A stretch of 55,785 nt of DNA from Lachnospiraceae bacterium (GCA_949383255.1 CASJPF010000025.1:1-55785); one strand, 5' to 3'. Numbered from the stretch's first letter, positions 45,687 through 54,251 are shown. Numbers and translations are program-made. Notes: generated from the sequence alone by a model not told the origin.

Positions 45687-47048
45687 TTACTTCCTCCAGC
45701 TATATGTCTTTTTCCCCCATAATCCAACTGCTTTTAATAATATCAAATATATGATGGCACACACCATAAGTGCTGCTACTGCAGACAGCATTTCCATGCT
45801 TCCGGATACCAACGCCAATATAATAATATACACTGGTGTACTGGCAATCATGACCAAATTACACGCTCCAAGCTCTACACTGGTTGTTGTCTTGAAATCT
45901 GGATCAACAATCCGAACCAGCGTGACACCACTTGGAACCGTCCCTGTACAGGTCCCATATAACCCCAGTGTACGCTCAAAATCATTTACCCCGCCAAATC
46001 TTTGCCCAAAATAAAAACAGACCACAAATGTAATGATTGTAATTACTACAGACACAATCAGAATAATCCATATCCAGTCCTTAATCACAACAAACGATAC
46101 TGCCATAAAGGCACAAACTACAAGATAATCTGACGTCCATCCTGTAATTTTAGTTTGCAGTGTATTATCCTGCAAGAAATCGAGATGCAGCTTATTCATT
46201 AGAAATTTGACTATGTATGCAGCATACATTCCATTCATGAACATCATATTGCTCATTGACGTACCTAGAAATCCTGGTATTAGAGAAAGCACTCTGGCAA
46301 TCCCCACTGCTAACATATAGCAGAGACCTATCAACGCAAAATGAAAAGACAGCGTCTCAATATTACTGTTGCAGGTAGTATCTTTTACCATATACTCATT
46401 TTGCTCCTCTTTTTTGAGATATCCTTTCAGAATAGAATCATTTATTTTTCCGCAATTCTTTGATATTCCTCTTTTTATTCCTATCTTTGCGGCCGGTATT
46501 CCGACAAGAAATGCTGCGACAAAACCTATTGCTGACAGCGCAATTGCTACTGTAGAGGCATTACTCCATCCATACTGTTCAAAAATAGCACCATATGCTG
46601 CAGACTGCCCTGGTCCCTGACAAAATGCGAACTGAACAAGCATGCCATATATGGCATCCATACTAGTATTGCCGCCAATCACATAAATAATTCCAGTAGC
46701 AATAATCGGTGTTGCCGCATATAGAACACACCATACTAACCCCAATGCTGTTGCTCCTTTTATAATACCTTTGGCGTTATCTTCTTCTCCCTTATGTTCA
46801 TTACTCAAGGTGATAGAAATAAATGAAATCGTAAACAGATTATTTACAATGTTCGTAAACATATCTGCATCTGTTCCAATATTTATTGCAACTTCTGAAA
46901 CTACATTCATAAAAATAATACCGATAATTCCACCTATTACACTTGCTGGTACGAGCATATTTCTCAGAAATGATATTTTTGCCCGCAACAAAATTCCTAC
47001 ACAAAGCATAATACTTGCCAGTCCGAACGCTGTCATAAAACTCATCAT
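45687..47048 (-). CDS. GltS-like sodium:glutamate symporter family transporter
   Basis: A 453-residue polytopic transporter with about 10-12 helices. It has FLRNMLVPASVIGGIIGIIF early and a second half repeating the plan, with YGTCTGTVPSGVTLVRIVDP, as in the GltS family. GltS imports glutamate with sodium; specificity here is untested. It lies between a flippase and an amidohydrolase on the minus strand, all closely spaced, so it is probably read with the left arm of the mirrored module. Two ATG codons are adjacent (47048 and 47045) with AAGGAG just upstream. Confidence 0.83.
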   Translation of the reverse strand: MMSFMTAFGLASIMLCVGILLRAKISFLRNMLVPASVIGGIIGIIFMNVVSEVAINIGTDADMFTNIVNNLFTISFISITLSNEHKGEEDNAKGIIKGATALGLVWCVLYAATPIIATGIIYVIGGNTSMDAIYGMLVQFAFCQGPGQSAAYGAIFEQYGWSNASTVAIALSAIGFVAAFLVGIPAAKIGIKRGISKNCGKINDSILKGYLKKEEQNEYMVKDTTCNSNIETLSFHFALIGLCYMLAVGIARVLSLIPGFLGTSMSNMMFMNGMYAAYIVKFLMNKLHLDFLQDNTLQTKITGWTSDYLVVCAFMAVSFVVIKDWIWIILIVSVVITIITFVVCFYFGQRFGGVNDFERTLGLYGTCTGTVPSGVTLVRIVDPDFKTTTSVELGACNLVMIASTPVYIIILALVSGSMEMLSAVAALMVCAIIYLILLKAVGLWGKKTYSWRK

Positions 47049-47059
47049 TAATCTCCTTT

Positions 47060-48361
47060 TTATAAATAGTCAAAACAAACTGCCTTATTTTTAAATATCT
47101 TCCACACATCATATATGCAGTAAATCGTATATGGTATAATTGACGCAATTGTCGCAACTGCTGCACCTGTTGCTCCATATTTTGGAATAAGCAAATAATT
47201 TAAGGAAAAATTAATTACAATAACAGAAATAAACCATAGCGCCCTAATTTTTGCATGTCCCATAAAGTCCAGAAAGTTGGCATATAATGAAAAACTGCAA
47301 TACAAAAAATAATATGGTATTAGCAGAATTAATATGCTGCCCGCAGCTGCATACTCACCCCCATACACAGCATGAATTGCTATATTCCCAAACACAAGAA
47401 AACACACACATATCACTGCTGCCACCAAATTATTCAACCTATTTACCTTTTGGAACTTATTCTTTTTATCTATAAAGTTTTCTTTCGTAATCATTGCTAA
47501 TGAGGCAACGGTTCCCGTCCATATTGCCATATTTACATTTGTTGCCTTTGATACTAGCTGTTTTGCTATAGAGTATACAGAGACTTGTTCTTTTGAGCAG
47601 AACAAGCCAAGCATAAATGTGTCCATTTCCATAAGAACCAGCCCGCCCAATGACGTTAGGACAAGCGGTATCGCATATTTCACAATTTTTCCTTGTAACC
47701 GAAAATCCCTTATCCCTTCCTTTATCAAGCTTTTGTTATATTTTTTCAATACCAGCATAATATTACACATCATAATTACTATTCCTGCCGCACAGTATCC
47801 AAGTGCTATGTTTATTGGATTACGATTCAGCAGAAGAAACACCATAGAAAAAAAACAATACAAAAAATATTCCATAAATGTCACCGCACATAATCTTTTG
47901 TATTCCTGAATTCCAATATAAAAATGCTTAAAAAACTCGGTAAATGAATTAAAAAAAACCATTCCACCCATAATTGTCATTAGCGTTTTTAAATTTTCAT
48001 ATGGTTTAGGATAACCTATCTTTCCTACAATCCGGGGTGCCAATAAAAGAATAATTATCAAAATAACACTGCTGATAAGTCCTCGGACGACAATAGCAGC
48101 ACCAAAGCATTTCTCTCGTTCATCAATTTTTGCAATGTATACTTTAGAAGAAATATTGATTCCAAACCAGCCAATGTGGAAAGCCATATTGGCTATTGAA
48201 AAGAAAAAGACCCATTCTGCATACACATCAACACCTAAATATCTAGCATAAAAAACATCTGCAATAAAATAAAATACCATGGCAAATACTTTAGCTAGAA
48301 AGGACCATATTATGTTTGAGACTAGTTCATCTTTTAGCTTCATTTTCCATTTGTCGATCAT
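47060..48361 (-). CDS. Oligosaccharide flippase A (left arm of mirrored pair)
   Basis: A 433-residue Wzx-like translocase with about 12 helices. The first ~70 residues (from MIDKWKMKLKDELVSN) are nearly identical to flippase B at 52950-54251 on the other strand. After NISSKV the two diverge to clear but lower similarity. The shared 5' end is part of a 384-bp inverted repeat. AGGAGG is 7 bases before the ATG at 48361; the frame runs back to 48397 without a site. The sharp change from near-identity to divergence suggests recombination or gene conversion at the 5' end. Confidence 0.87.
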   Translation of the reverse strand: MIDKWKMKLKDELVSNIIWSFLAKVFAMVFYFIADVFYARYLGVDVYAEWVFFFSIANMAFHIGWFGINISSKVYIAKIDEREKCFGAAIVVRGLISSVILIIILLLAPRIVGKIGYPKPYENLKTLMTIMGGMVFFNSFTEFFKHFYIGIQEYKRLCAVTFMEYFLYCFFSMVFLLLNRNPINIALGYCAAGIVIMMCNIMLVLKKYNKSLIKEGIRDFRLQGKIVKYAIPLVLTSLGGLVLMEMDTFMLGLFCSKEQVSVYSIAKQLVSKATNVNMAIWTGTVASLAMITKENFIDKKNKFQKVNRLNNLVAAVICVCFLVFGNIAIHAVYGGEYAAAGSILILLIPYYFLYCSFSLYANFLDFMGHAKIRALWFISVIVINFSLNYLLIPKYGATGAAVATIASIIPYTIYCIYDVWKIFKNKAVCFDYL

Positions 48362-48534
48362 GAAAAATCCTCCTGTATAGAATATGATAATTATCATTTT
48401 CCCAAATCAATATACGAACCCAAAATGACATCATATTCGTCAGGTTCAAAACGTTCCATTCCACTTCCGGAAAAAAACGACAGTTCACCAAAGTAGAGTT
48501 TTTCATTTATCTCATAAAAGTCAACTCTTACAAA
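48151..48534 (-). repeat. Left copy of a 384-bp inverted repeat
   Basis: Matches 52777-53160 in inverted orientation without gaps, with about 11 mismatches over the ~375 bases I compared. It covers the last ~140 bases of an ATP-grasp gene, the intergenic ribosome site and the first ~210 bases of a flippase. Confidence 0.85.
48394..48534 (-). pseudogene. 3' remnant of a TupA-like ATP-grasp gene
   Basis: About 46 codons remain, encoding RVDFYEINEKLYFGELS and the end up to YIDLGK, stop TGA at 48394-48396. It equals the C-terminus of the intact gene at 52027-52917. Homology stops sharply at 48534, six bases before a hairpin element at 48540-48617, so insertion or deletion there removed the rest. 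Confidence 0.85.
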
Positions 48535-48539
48535 ACTAA

Positions 48540-48617
48540 GGAATTGTAGGAAAATAAGTGATGCATCCTCGAAGAAATATCCAAGTCAAGATGCGTCAGT
48601 TATTTTTCTACAGTTCC
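48540..48617. mobile_element. Candidate MITE or insertion-element remnant, 78 bp
   Basis: Terminal arms of 28 bp (48540-48567 and 48590-48617) pair with about four mismatches; arms begin GGAATTGTAGG and end CTACAGTTCC. The inner 22 bases are unpaired. TAA borders both ends, a possible target duplication. It lies exactly where the left-arm ATP-grasp gene is broken. Confidence 0.5.
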
Positions 48618-48647
48618 TAATATCATTTTGGGGAACATCTACGTCGT

Positions 48648-49080
48648 TTAGACAGTTATACCAGCTCTGACAAAAAACTGTGGATTGAGCTGATACTGAT
48701 ATTTATTAGCATCTGTCGGGTCAAATCCCCATACCTCATATCCCAATGCCCTGACCTTTTCAACCGGAAATGATGAAGCATTTATAGAATTCCAATAGTA
48801 AAATACAAACCGCCTGTCCGAATAGGTTTCCTTTAGCCACACGAGAATAAATTCATTTACGCAGGAGTCAAAAGCTATATTTATATCTCCCAAATCATTT
48901 AATGATTTACTCAACCATTTTTTTCATGGAAAAATTATATTTAAACCACATCATTCTAATATATATTAATACTTTTGATTTACTTCCTTTAAATGCCTGT
49001 TTAATGTCAAGTTCTGGTTCCTCTGTATGGCTTAGAATCGTTCCAGACGAGATTGAACACGAAATTATTGTATATTTCAT
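48648..49080 (-). pseudogene. Broken glycosyltransferase-like gene
   Basis: A first frame from an ATG at 49080 encodes about 58 residues (MKYTIISCSISSGTILSHTE onward, ending at a stop near 48907). A second frame continues from about 48914 for 88 residues. The second contains FVFYYWNSIN and EVWGFDPTDANKYQYQLN. The YW and FDPxDAxKY pattern is seen in some surface-glycan transferases of the CgeB-like kind, but I cannot name a family firmly. Full-length proteins would be about 300 residues, so the 3' part is lost toward the MITE-like element. It has no counterpart in the right arm. Confidence 0.55.
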
Positions 49081-49102
49081 TCATAACATCTCACTCCAAT
49101 TT

Positions 49103-50263
49103 TCAGTTTGCTTCCCTTTTATCTATTTCTTCAAATATATCCATATATTTTCTACTTACACTTTTCCACTGAAAAATTTTCTCAATATTGATCAAACTAT
49201 TTTGTCCCATCTCCCGTCTCATTTTTGCATTTGAGCATAGCTCTGTGAGTTTATCAGCAAAAGTATCAATAGAAGAGATAATGCCATTATTCGTTACTAG
49301 TTCTTTACTACCCTCACAGGGAGTCATTACAATCGGAAGTCCACAGGCCATAGCCTCTAACACTACATTAGGCATCCCCTCTTTTTTAGATGGAAGAATA
49401 AATATATCCGCCTGCTGATAATATGAAAGTAATTCTGCTTTATCCTTCTGCCCTTCAAAACAAATCATGCTAGTACATCTATTCTCATTGGCTATTTTTT
49501 CTAATTTTTCCCTGTATGGTCCATCGCCAACAATAACCAGTTGTATTTTTTTTTGAGATTTTTTCTCAATTTCTTTTAATTTTGGAATGATAAACTGCAA
49601 CCCCTTGCGTTCAATCAGACGGGAAACAAATAAAATCTTTATAATCTTATTATCAGTACTATATCCATTTTCACTTTTTATAATAGGATAAAATTTATTA
49701 GTATCGACACCGTTATAAATAACATCAATTGTTTTTTTGTCATAAAAATCAACTGCCAGCTTTTTTAATCCCTCACTATTCGCAATTAATGCGTCAGCAT
49801 TGCTCCATATCACCTTCAAAAACGGTCCAAGCATTTTATACAAAACCGCGAACCTATCCTGAAATCCCGGGATATCCCCGCCACCAAAGCGGATTATATA
49901 GGGAACCCCATATTTCTTTCTAAGTGCATACCCAATTGGTCCACTTGGTATTCCGAAAAAAACCTGACAAATATCAAAATGATGTTCCTTTTCTAGTCGT
50001 TTTACTATCGGCCATGCCTTATATAGATAATCTGTCATCTCCAAAAAGCTGCAATGTTCCTTATACCTTCGTTTTGATTTCACTCGAATAATGTGAATTC
50101 CGTAGCTGTCTTCTGTCTCAAGCTGTCCCTCATACCATACTGATACAATTGTCACATCATGGAGCACCTTGGCATACTCCCTTGCAAGATACATACAGGC
50201 ATTTGCTCCACCACCCCCGATAGGAGGATATTCATGAGATATCATTAATATTTTCATATGCAT
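49103..50263 (-). CDS. Glycosyltransferase family 4, copy a (left arm)
   Basis: A 386-residue GT-B enzyme. It opens MKILMISHEYPPIGGGGANA, with GGGG forming the donor loop. SRLIERKGLQFIIPKL and the EX7E motif EGMPNVVLEAMACG lie in the C-terminal domain. It is very like GT4 copy b (50886-52013) along its whole length; the first 180 residues differ at few positions. AGGAAA is about 7 bases before the ATG. The two copies are divergent, 622 bp apart. The best promoter in between points away from this copy in the sequenced orientation. Confidence 0.9.
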   Translation of the reverse strand: MHMKILMISHEYPPIGGGGANACMYLAREYAKVLHDVTIVSVWYEGQLETEDSYGIHIIRVKSKRRYKEHCSFLEMTDYLYKAWPIVKRLEKEHHFDICQVFFGIPSGPIGYALRKKYGVPYIIRFGGGDIPGFQDRFAVLYKMLGPFLKVIWSNADALIANSEGLKKLAVDFYDKKTIDVIYNGVDTNKFYPIIKSENGYSTDNKIIKILFVSRLIERKGLQFIIPKLKEIEKKSQKKIQLVIVGDGPYREKLEKIANENRCTSMICFEGQKDKAELLSYYQQADIFILPSKKEGMPNVVLEAMACGLPIVMTPCEGSKELVTNNGIISSIDTFADKLTELCSNAKMRREMGQNSLINIEKIFQWKSVSRKYMDIFEEIDKREAN

Positions 50264-50366
50264 TAATTTCCTGACTTCTATAAACTAATCATCTAAAAGA
50301 CAATAAAATAACTATGTTGTTCCTAATGATTCATAAAATTTCTACAAATTCTTTTTTGTACTTCTT

Positions 50367-50390
50367 ATAGACTTCGCAAAATATCAATTT
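50367..50390 (+). repeat. Inverted repeat pair 1, left copy
   Basis: Contains AGACTTCGCAAAATATCAAT. Itself half of a palindrome (AGACTTCGC at 50369-50377 and GCGAAGTCT at 50392-50400). Exact reverse complement at 50552-50575. Confidence 0.8.
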
Positions 50391-50434
50391 AGCGAAGTCT
50401 TAATATGTTGCTTAAAATATTTTTGTAGTCCTTG

Positions 50435-50463
50435 TTGCTTTTTCAAAAATTGCATATTATAAT
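50435..50463 (+). promoter_or_regulatory. Sigma-A-like promoter between the GT4 copies, pointing right
   Basis: TTGCTT (50435-50440), 17-bp spacer, consensus TATAAT (50458-50463). It lies inside inverted repeat pair 1. In this orientation it serves GT4 copy b. Confidence 0.6.
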
Positions 50464-50551
50464 ATCAGATATGTAAAAATGTGTATGAGTGCAGTTCATA
50501 CCGTTTAATTACTAGCTTTACAAAATTACACAACTACTTTAACACTTCAAA

Positions 50552-50575
50552 AAATTGATATTTTGCGAAGTCTAT
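50552..50575 (-). repeat. Inverted repeat pair 1, right copy
   Basis: Exact reverse complement of 50367-50390. Its outer neighbour keeps a related but drifted arm (ACTTC before, GAAGTCT inside). Confidence 0.8.
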
Positions 50576-50600
50576 TCAATACACCACTTTACAACTTTTT
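50573..50600 (+). repeat. Inverted repeat pair 2, left copy
   Basis: Contains CAATACACCACTTTACAACT. Pairs with 50821-50849 in inverted orientation at about 26 of 28 positions. It starts where pair 1 ends. Confidence 0.65.
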
Positions 50601-50820
50601 TCATAAATAGATAATATTTTATCCAAATTCTTGAAAATGCTATTTTTTCTGGATTCATAGGGTGCAAATTTTGCTAGAGAATACAATATTTGATACTCAA
50701 AATAGTTAAAATTTGTTACTAAAATATTATTTGCCACTTTGGGATTAAACCTCCACCCCCGAAAAATTAGTAAGACTCGTTACAGCGTATTAATTCAGGG
50801 AGTCTTAAATAATCAAATCA

Positions 50821-50849
50821 TTAAAAAGTTGTAAACTGGTGTATTCAAT
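50821..50849 (-). repeat. Inverted repeat pair 2, right copy
   Basis: Contains AAAAGTTGTAAACTGGTGTA. Lies 37 bp before the GT4 copy b start codon. Confidence 0.65.
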
Positions 50850-50885
50850 ATAGAATTAGAAAAATTTTTAATAAGGATTTTTACT

Positions 50886-52013
50886 ATGAAAATATTAGTT
50901 GTATCACATGAGTACCCGCCTATTGGAGGCGGTGGAGCCAATGCTTGTATGTATCTTTCAAGAGAATATGCTAGAACAGGGCATAATGTCACAGTTATCT
51001 CTGTCTGGTATGAGGGACTACCAGAAACAGAAAATGATAATGGTGTCCAAATCATTCGTATTCAGGCAAAAAGAAAGTATAAGGAACATTGCGGCTTTAC
51101 AGAAATGGCAGATTATCTCTGCAAGGTATGGCCAGTAATAAAGCACTTAGAAAAAGAACGGCACTTTGATGTATGTCAGGTGTTTTTTGGTATTCCAAGT
51201 GGTCCTATCGGATATCTGCTGAAGAAAAAATATCATATTCCTTATATCATCCGTTTTGGTGGCGGAGATATTCCGGGATTTCAAGATCGATTTACCTTTC
51301 TCTATAAAATACTTGGTCCTTTTTTAAAAATAATCTGGAATAATGCGGATGCATTGATTGCCAATAGTAAAGGACTAAAAAAACTGGCAAAAGATTTCTA
51401 TGACAAACGACAGATTGACATTATCTATAATGGCGTCGATACGACAAAATTCTATCCTACGAATATTACAAAAAACAATTCAAGTGATTGTTCGATTTTA
51501 TTTGTCTCTCGCCTTATTGAGCGAAAGGGACTACAATTTATTATTCCAAAACTACAAGAAATTCAAGAAAAATGCCATAAAAATATCCATTTAATTATTG
51601 TTGGTGATGGTCCATACAGAAAACAATTAGAAAAAATAGCTATTGAAAGTGCGTGTACAGACATGATACGTTTTGAAGGGCAGAAAGACAAAACTGAATT
51701 GCTCCAGTATTATCAGATGGCTGACCTTTTTATCCTTCCGTCTAAAAAAGAAGGTATGCCTAATGTTGTACTAGAAGCTATGGCATGTGGCCTGCCAGTG
51801 ATTATGACGCCTTGTGAAGGCAGCTATGAGTTAGTCACTAATAATGGAATTATTGCCCCAATAGACACTTTTGTCGACAATCTTGCCAAATTATGTGCAG
51901 ATGATGACTTGAGAAGAACAATGGGACAAAACAGTCTGGCTCATGTTGAGAAAATATTTAAATGGGAAAGCATTGGCAAAAACTATCTGAATGTCCTCGA
52001 AAAGACGTTGTAG
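50886..52013 (+). CDS. Glycosyltransferase family 4, copy b (right arm)
   Basis: A 375-residue GT4, paralogue of copy a on the opposite strand. Same opening (ILVVSHEYPPIGGGGANACM), same SRLIERKGLQFIIPKLQEI block and same EGMPNVVLEAMACG donor motif. It is about ten residues shorter, mostly in the middle linker near residue 195. AAGGAT is about 9 bases before the ATG. It is followed 13 bp later by an intact ATP-grasp gene and then flippase B. High similarity with drift at many third positions suggests an old duplication kept under selection. Confidence 0.9.
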   Translation: MKILVVSHEYPPIGGGGANACMYLSREYARTGHNVTVISVWYEGLPETENDNGVQIIRIQAKRKYKEHCGFTEMADYLCKVWPVIKHLEKERHFDVCQVFFGIPSGPIGYLLKKKYHIPYIIRFGGGDIPGFQDRFTFLYKILGPFLKIIWNNADALIANSKGLKKLAKDFYDKRQIDIIYNGVDTTKFYPTNITKNNSSDCSILFVSRLIERKGLQFIIPKLQEIQEKCHKNIHLIIVGDGPYRKQLEKIAIESACTDMIRFEGQKDKTELLQYYQMADLFILPSKKEGMPNVVLEAMACGLPVIMTPCEGSYELVTNNGIIAPIDTFVDNLAKLCADDDLRRTMGQNSLAHVEKIFKWESIGKNYLNVLEKTL

Positions 52014-52026
52014 AAGGGATTTTAAG

Positions 52027-52917
52027 ATGATAAAAAAACTGATTAAAATATCTTATATTAAAAATCTTTATATATTTTTGACCAATATATGTAGTATTAT
52101 CCCTGACGAACCTTATTTAAAAATTCTTTATAGAATCCGAACAGGTAAAAAATTAAATTTAACACCTCCAAAAACTTTTAACGAAAAATTGCAATGGCTA
52201 AAAATACACAACCATGATGACAGATATTCAATTATGGTGGACAAATATCTTGTGCGAGATTATATCGCAAATAAAATAGGAACTGATTATTTAATTCCAC
52301 TATTAGGCGTCTATGAGAACGCAAATCATATTAACACTGACGAATTACCAGATGAATTTGTCATCAAATGTACCCATGATTCAGGCAGTGTTATTTTATG
52401 TAATACGAAACGAGATCTAACTGATGATGTGCGTAAAAAATTGAATAAAGCACTAAAAAGGAAATATTATTATGCGAATCGAGAATACCCTTATAAGAAT
52501 GTCAAGCCAAGGATTATCATCGAAAAAATGATGCATAACCACAAGGAGAATGGACTTATAGATTATAAAATACACTGCTTTAACGGTAGGGTTCGTCTGA
52601 TCTTGGCATGTGCAGACAGGGAAGCAATGGATGGAATTAAAAAAGTATTTTATGACGAGTCCTGGAATAAGCTAGACTTGAAGCGCCCAAACACTTCAAA
52701 TGATTGTCAACTTGAACGTCCAAGGAATCTAAATAAAATGATTGAACTGGCAGAGCTATTATCCCATGACCTCCCCTTTGTAAGAGTTGACTTTTATGAG
52801 ATAAATAAAAAACTCTACTTTGGTGAACTGACGTTTTTTCCCGGAAGTGGAATGGAACGTTTTGAACCTGACGAATATGATGCCATTTTGGGTTCGTATA
52901 TTGATTTGGGAAAATGA
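52027..52917 (+). CDS. TupA-like ATP-grasp protein, intact
   Basis: A 296-residue ATP-grasp protein of the TupA-like type (PF14305). Marks are PPKTFNEKLQWLKIHNHDDR, FVIKCTHDSGSVILC, IDYKIHCFNGRVRLI and FVRVDFYEINKKLYFGEL. ATP-grasp enzymes join a carboxylate to an amine or other group using ATP; members in glycan loci may attach amino acids or similar groups to sugars. AAGGGA is about 8 bases before the ATG at 52027; the frame starts earlier inside GT4 copy b. Its last ~140 bases are duplicated at 48394-48534. It overlaps no neighbour and sits in the GT4-ATP-grasp-flippase operon. Confidence 0.85.
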   Translation: MIKKLIKISYIKNLYIFLTNICSIIPDEPYLKILYRIRTGKKLNLTPPKTFNEKLQWLKIHNHDDRYSIMVDKYLVRDYIANKIGTDYLIPLLGVYENANHINTDELPDEFVIKCTHDSGSVILCNTKRDLTDDVRKKLNKALKRKYYYANREYPYKNVKPRIIIEKMMHNHKENGLIDYKIHCFNGRVRLILACADREAMDGIKKVFYDESWNKLDLKRPNTSNDCQLERPRNLNKMIELAELLSHDLPFVRVDFYEINKKLYFGELTFFPGSGMERFEPDEYDAILGSYIDLGK

Positions 52918-53160
52918 TAATTATCATATTCTATACAGGAGGATTTTTCATGATCGACAAGTGGAAAATGAAGCTAAAAGATGAACTAGTTTCAAACATA
53001 ATATGGTCCTTTCTAGCTAAAGTATTTGCGATGGTATTTTATTTTATTGCAGATGTTTTTTATGCCAGATATTTAGGTGTTGATGCGTATGCAGAATGGG
53101 TCTTTTTCTTTTCAATAGCCAATATGGCTTTCCATATTGGCTGGTTTGGTATCAATATTT
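52777..53160 (+). repeat. Right copy of the 384-bp inverted repeat
   Basis: Counterpart of 48151-48534; positions sum to 101311 throughout, so no gap. Ends fall inside coding sequence on both sides. Long enough for RecA-dependent inversion of the 4.2 kb between copies. Confidence 0.85.
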
Positions 53161-54251
53161 CCTCCAAAGTGCATATAACCAATAGCAATAACAGGGAACA
53201 TTGTTTTGGTGCTGCTTTGGGAGCTAGAATATTTATGAGTATTATTATATTGATGACAATTATTTTAACTGCACCTTTTCTTGTGAATAAAATTGGTTTC
53301 CCCCAGCCATACCCAAACCTTAAAATTTTATTGTATATAATGAGTATAATGGTTTTTTTTAATTCCCTTACAGAATTTTTTAAGCACTTTTATATTGGAA
53401 TCCAGGAGTTGAAAAAACTATGTACTATTACGTTTATTGAGTATTTTTCATATTGCTTATTTACTATATGTTTTCTTTTTATATATGATAATCCAACAAG
53501 CATCGCATTTGGATATTGTGTTGCCGGTACAATAATTTTAATCTGTAATATACGAATTACTTCCAAAAATTATAGCGGTCAAGCAATACTTCAAGGTATA
53601 AAAGATTTGCAATTAGTAAACAAAATTCTTAAATATGCAATTCCTTTAGTTCTTACGTCAATTGGAAGTCTGGTACTTATGGAAATGGATACTTTCATGT
53701 TAGGGTTATTTGGTACCAAGCAGCAAGTTTCCATTTACTCTATCGCGAAGCAACTTGTCTCTAAAGCTACCAATGTAAATATGGCAATCTGGACAGGCAC
53801 TGTTTCTTCATTGGCAATGATCACAAAAGAAAACTTCAATGAGAAAAAACATAAATTCAAAAAAGTAAGTTTTCTCAATAATGCTGTTTCCATTTTTATA
53901 TGTCTATGTTTTGCTCTACTTGGAGGAATTGCAATCAAAATTATTTATGGAGAGGACTATATTGACGCAAGCAAAATTCTCTATTTATTGATTCCATATT
54001 ACTTTCTGTCTTGTATGTCATCACTGTATGCAAACTTTTTAGATTTTATGGGATATGCAAAGATGCGGGCACTTTGGTATATATTGGTTATTATTATTAA
54101 TTTGACACTCAATTACTTGCTAATTCCAAAATATGGCGCTGTTGGGGCTGCCATTGCTACAATAGTATCCATACTTCCATATATGAGTTACTGCATATAT
54201 GCTGTAAAAAATATCTTTCATAACAAAACTACTCTCTTTCCCATTGAATAA
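52950..54251 (+). CDS. Oligosaccharide flippase B (right arm of mirrored pair)
   Basis: A 433-residue Wzx-like translocase, same length as flippase A. The first ~70 residues are almost identical to A; beyond that similarity is moderate but continuous, with shared GSLVLMEMDTFMLGLF and SIYSIAKQLVSKATNVNMAI. AGGAGG stands 7 bases before the ATG. A stem GTCTGATGTC/GACATCAGAC at 54300-54326 follows and may end the transcript. It would export the glycan made with GT4 copy b and the ATP-grasp protein. Confidence 0.88.
   Translation: MIDKWKMKLKDELVSNIIWSFLAKVFAMVFYFIADVFYARYLGVDAYAEWVFFFSIANMAFHIGWFGINISSKVHITNSNNREHCFGAALGARIFMSIIILMTIILTAPFLVNKIGFPQPYPNLKILLYIMSIMVFFNSLTEFFKHFYIGIQELKKLCTITFIEYFSYCLFTICFLFIYDNPTSIAFGYCVAGTIILICNIRITSKNYSGQAILQGIKDLQLVNKILKYAIPLVLTSIGSLVLMEMDTFMLGLFGTKQQVSIYSIAKQLVSKATNVNMAIWTGTVSSLAMITKENFNEKKHKFKKVSFLNNAVSIFICLCFALLGGIAIKIIYGEDYIDASKILYLLIPYYFLSCMSSLYANFLDFMGYAKMRALWYILVIIINLTLNYLLIPKYGAVGAAIATIVSILPYMSYCIYAVKNIFHNKTTLFPIE

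Larger units (their letters stand above)
50264..50885. promoter_or_regulatory. Divergent centre of the mirrored modules, with two nested inverted-repeat pairs
   Basis: The 622-bp gap has no gene. Pair 1 is a perfect 24-bp inverted repeat (50367-50390 and 50552-50575) enclosing a plus-pointing promoter at 50435-50463. Pair 2 (50573-50600 and 50821-50849) matches at about 26 of 28 bases and abuts pair 1. A TAAGACTC/GAGTCTTA stem at 50771-50806 could be a weak terminator or operator. The layout suggests an invertible promoter region. Confidence 0.5.
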
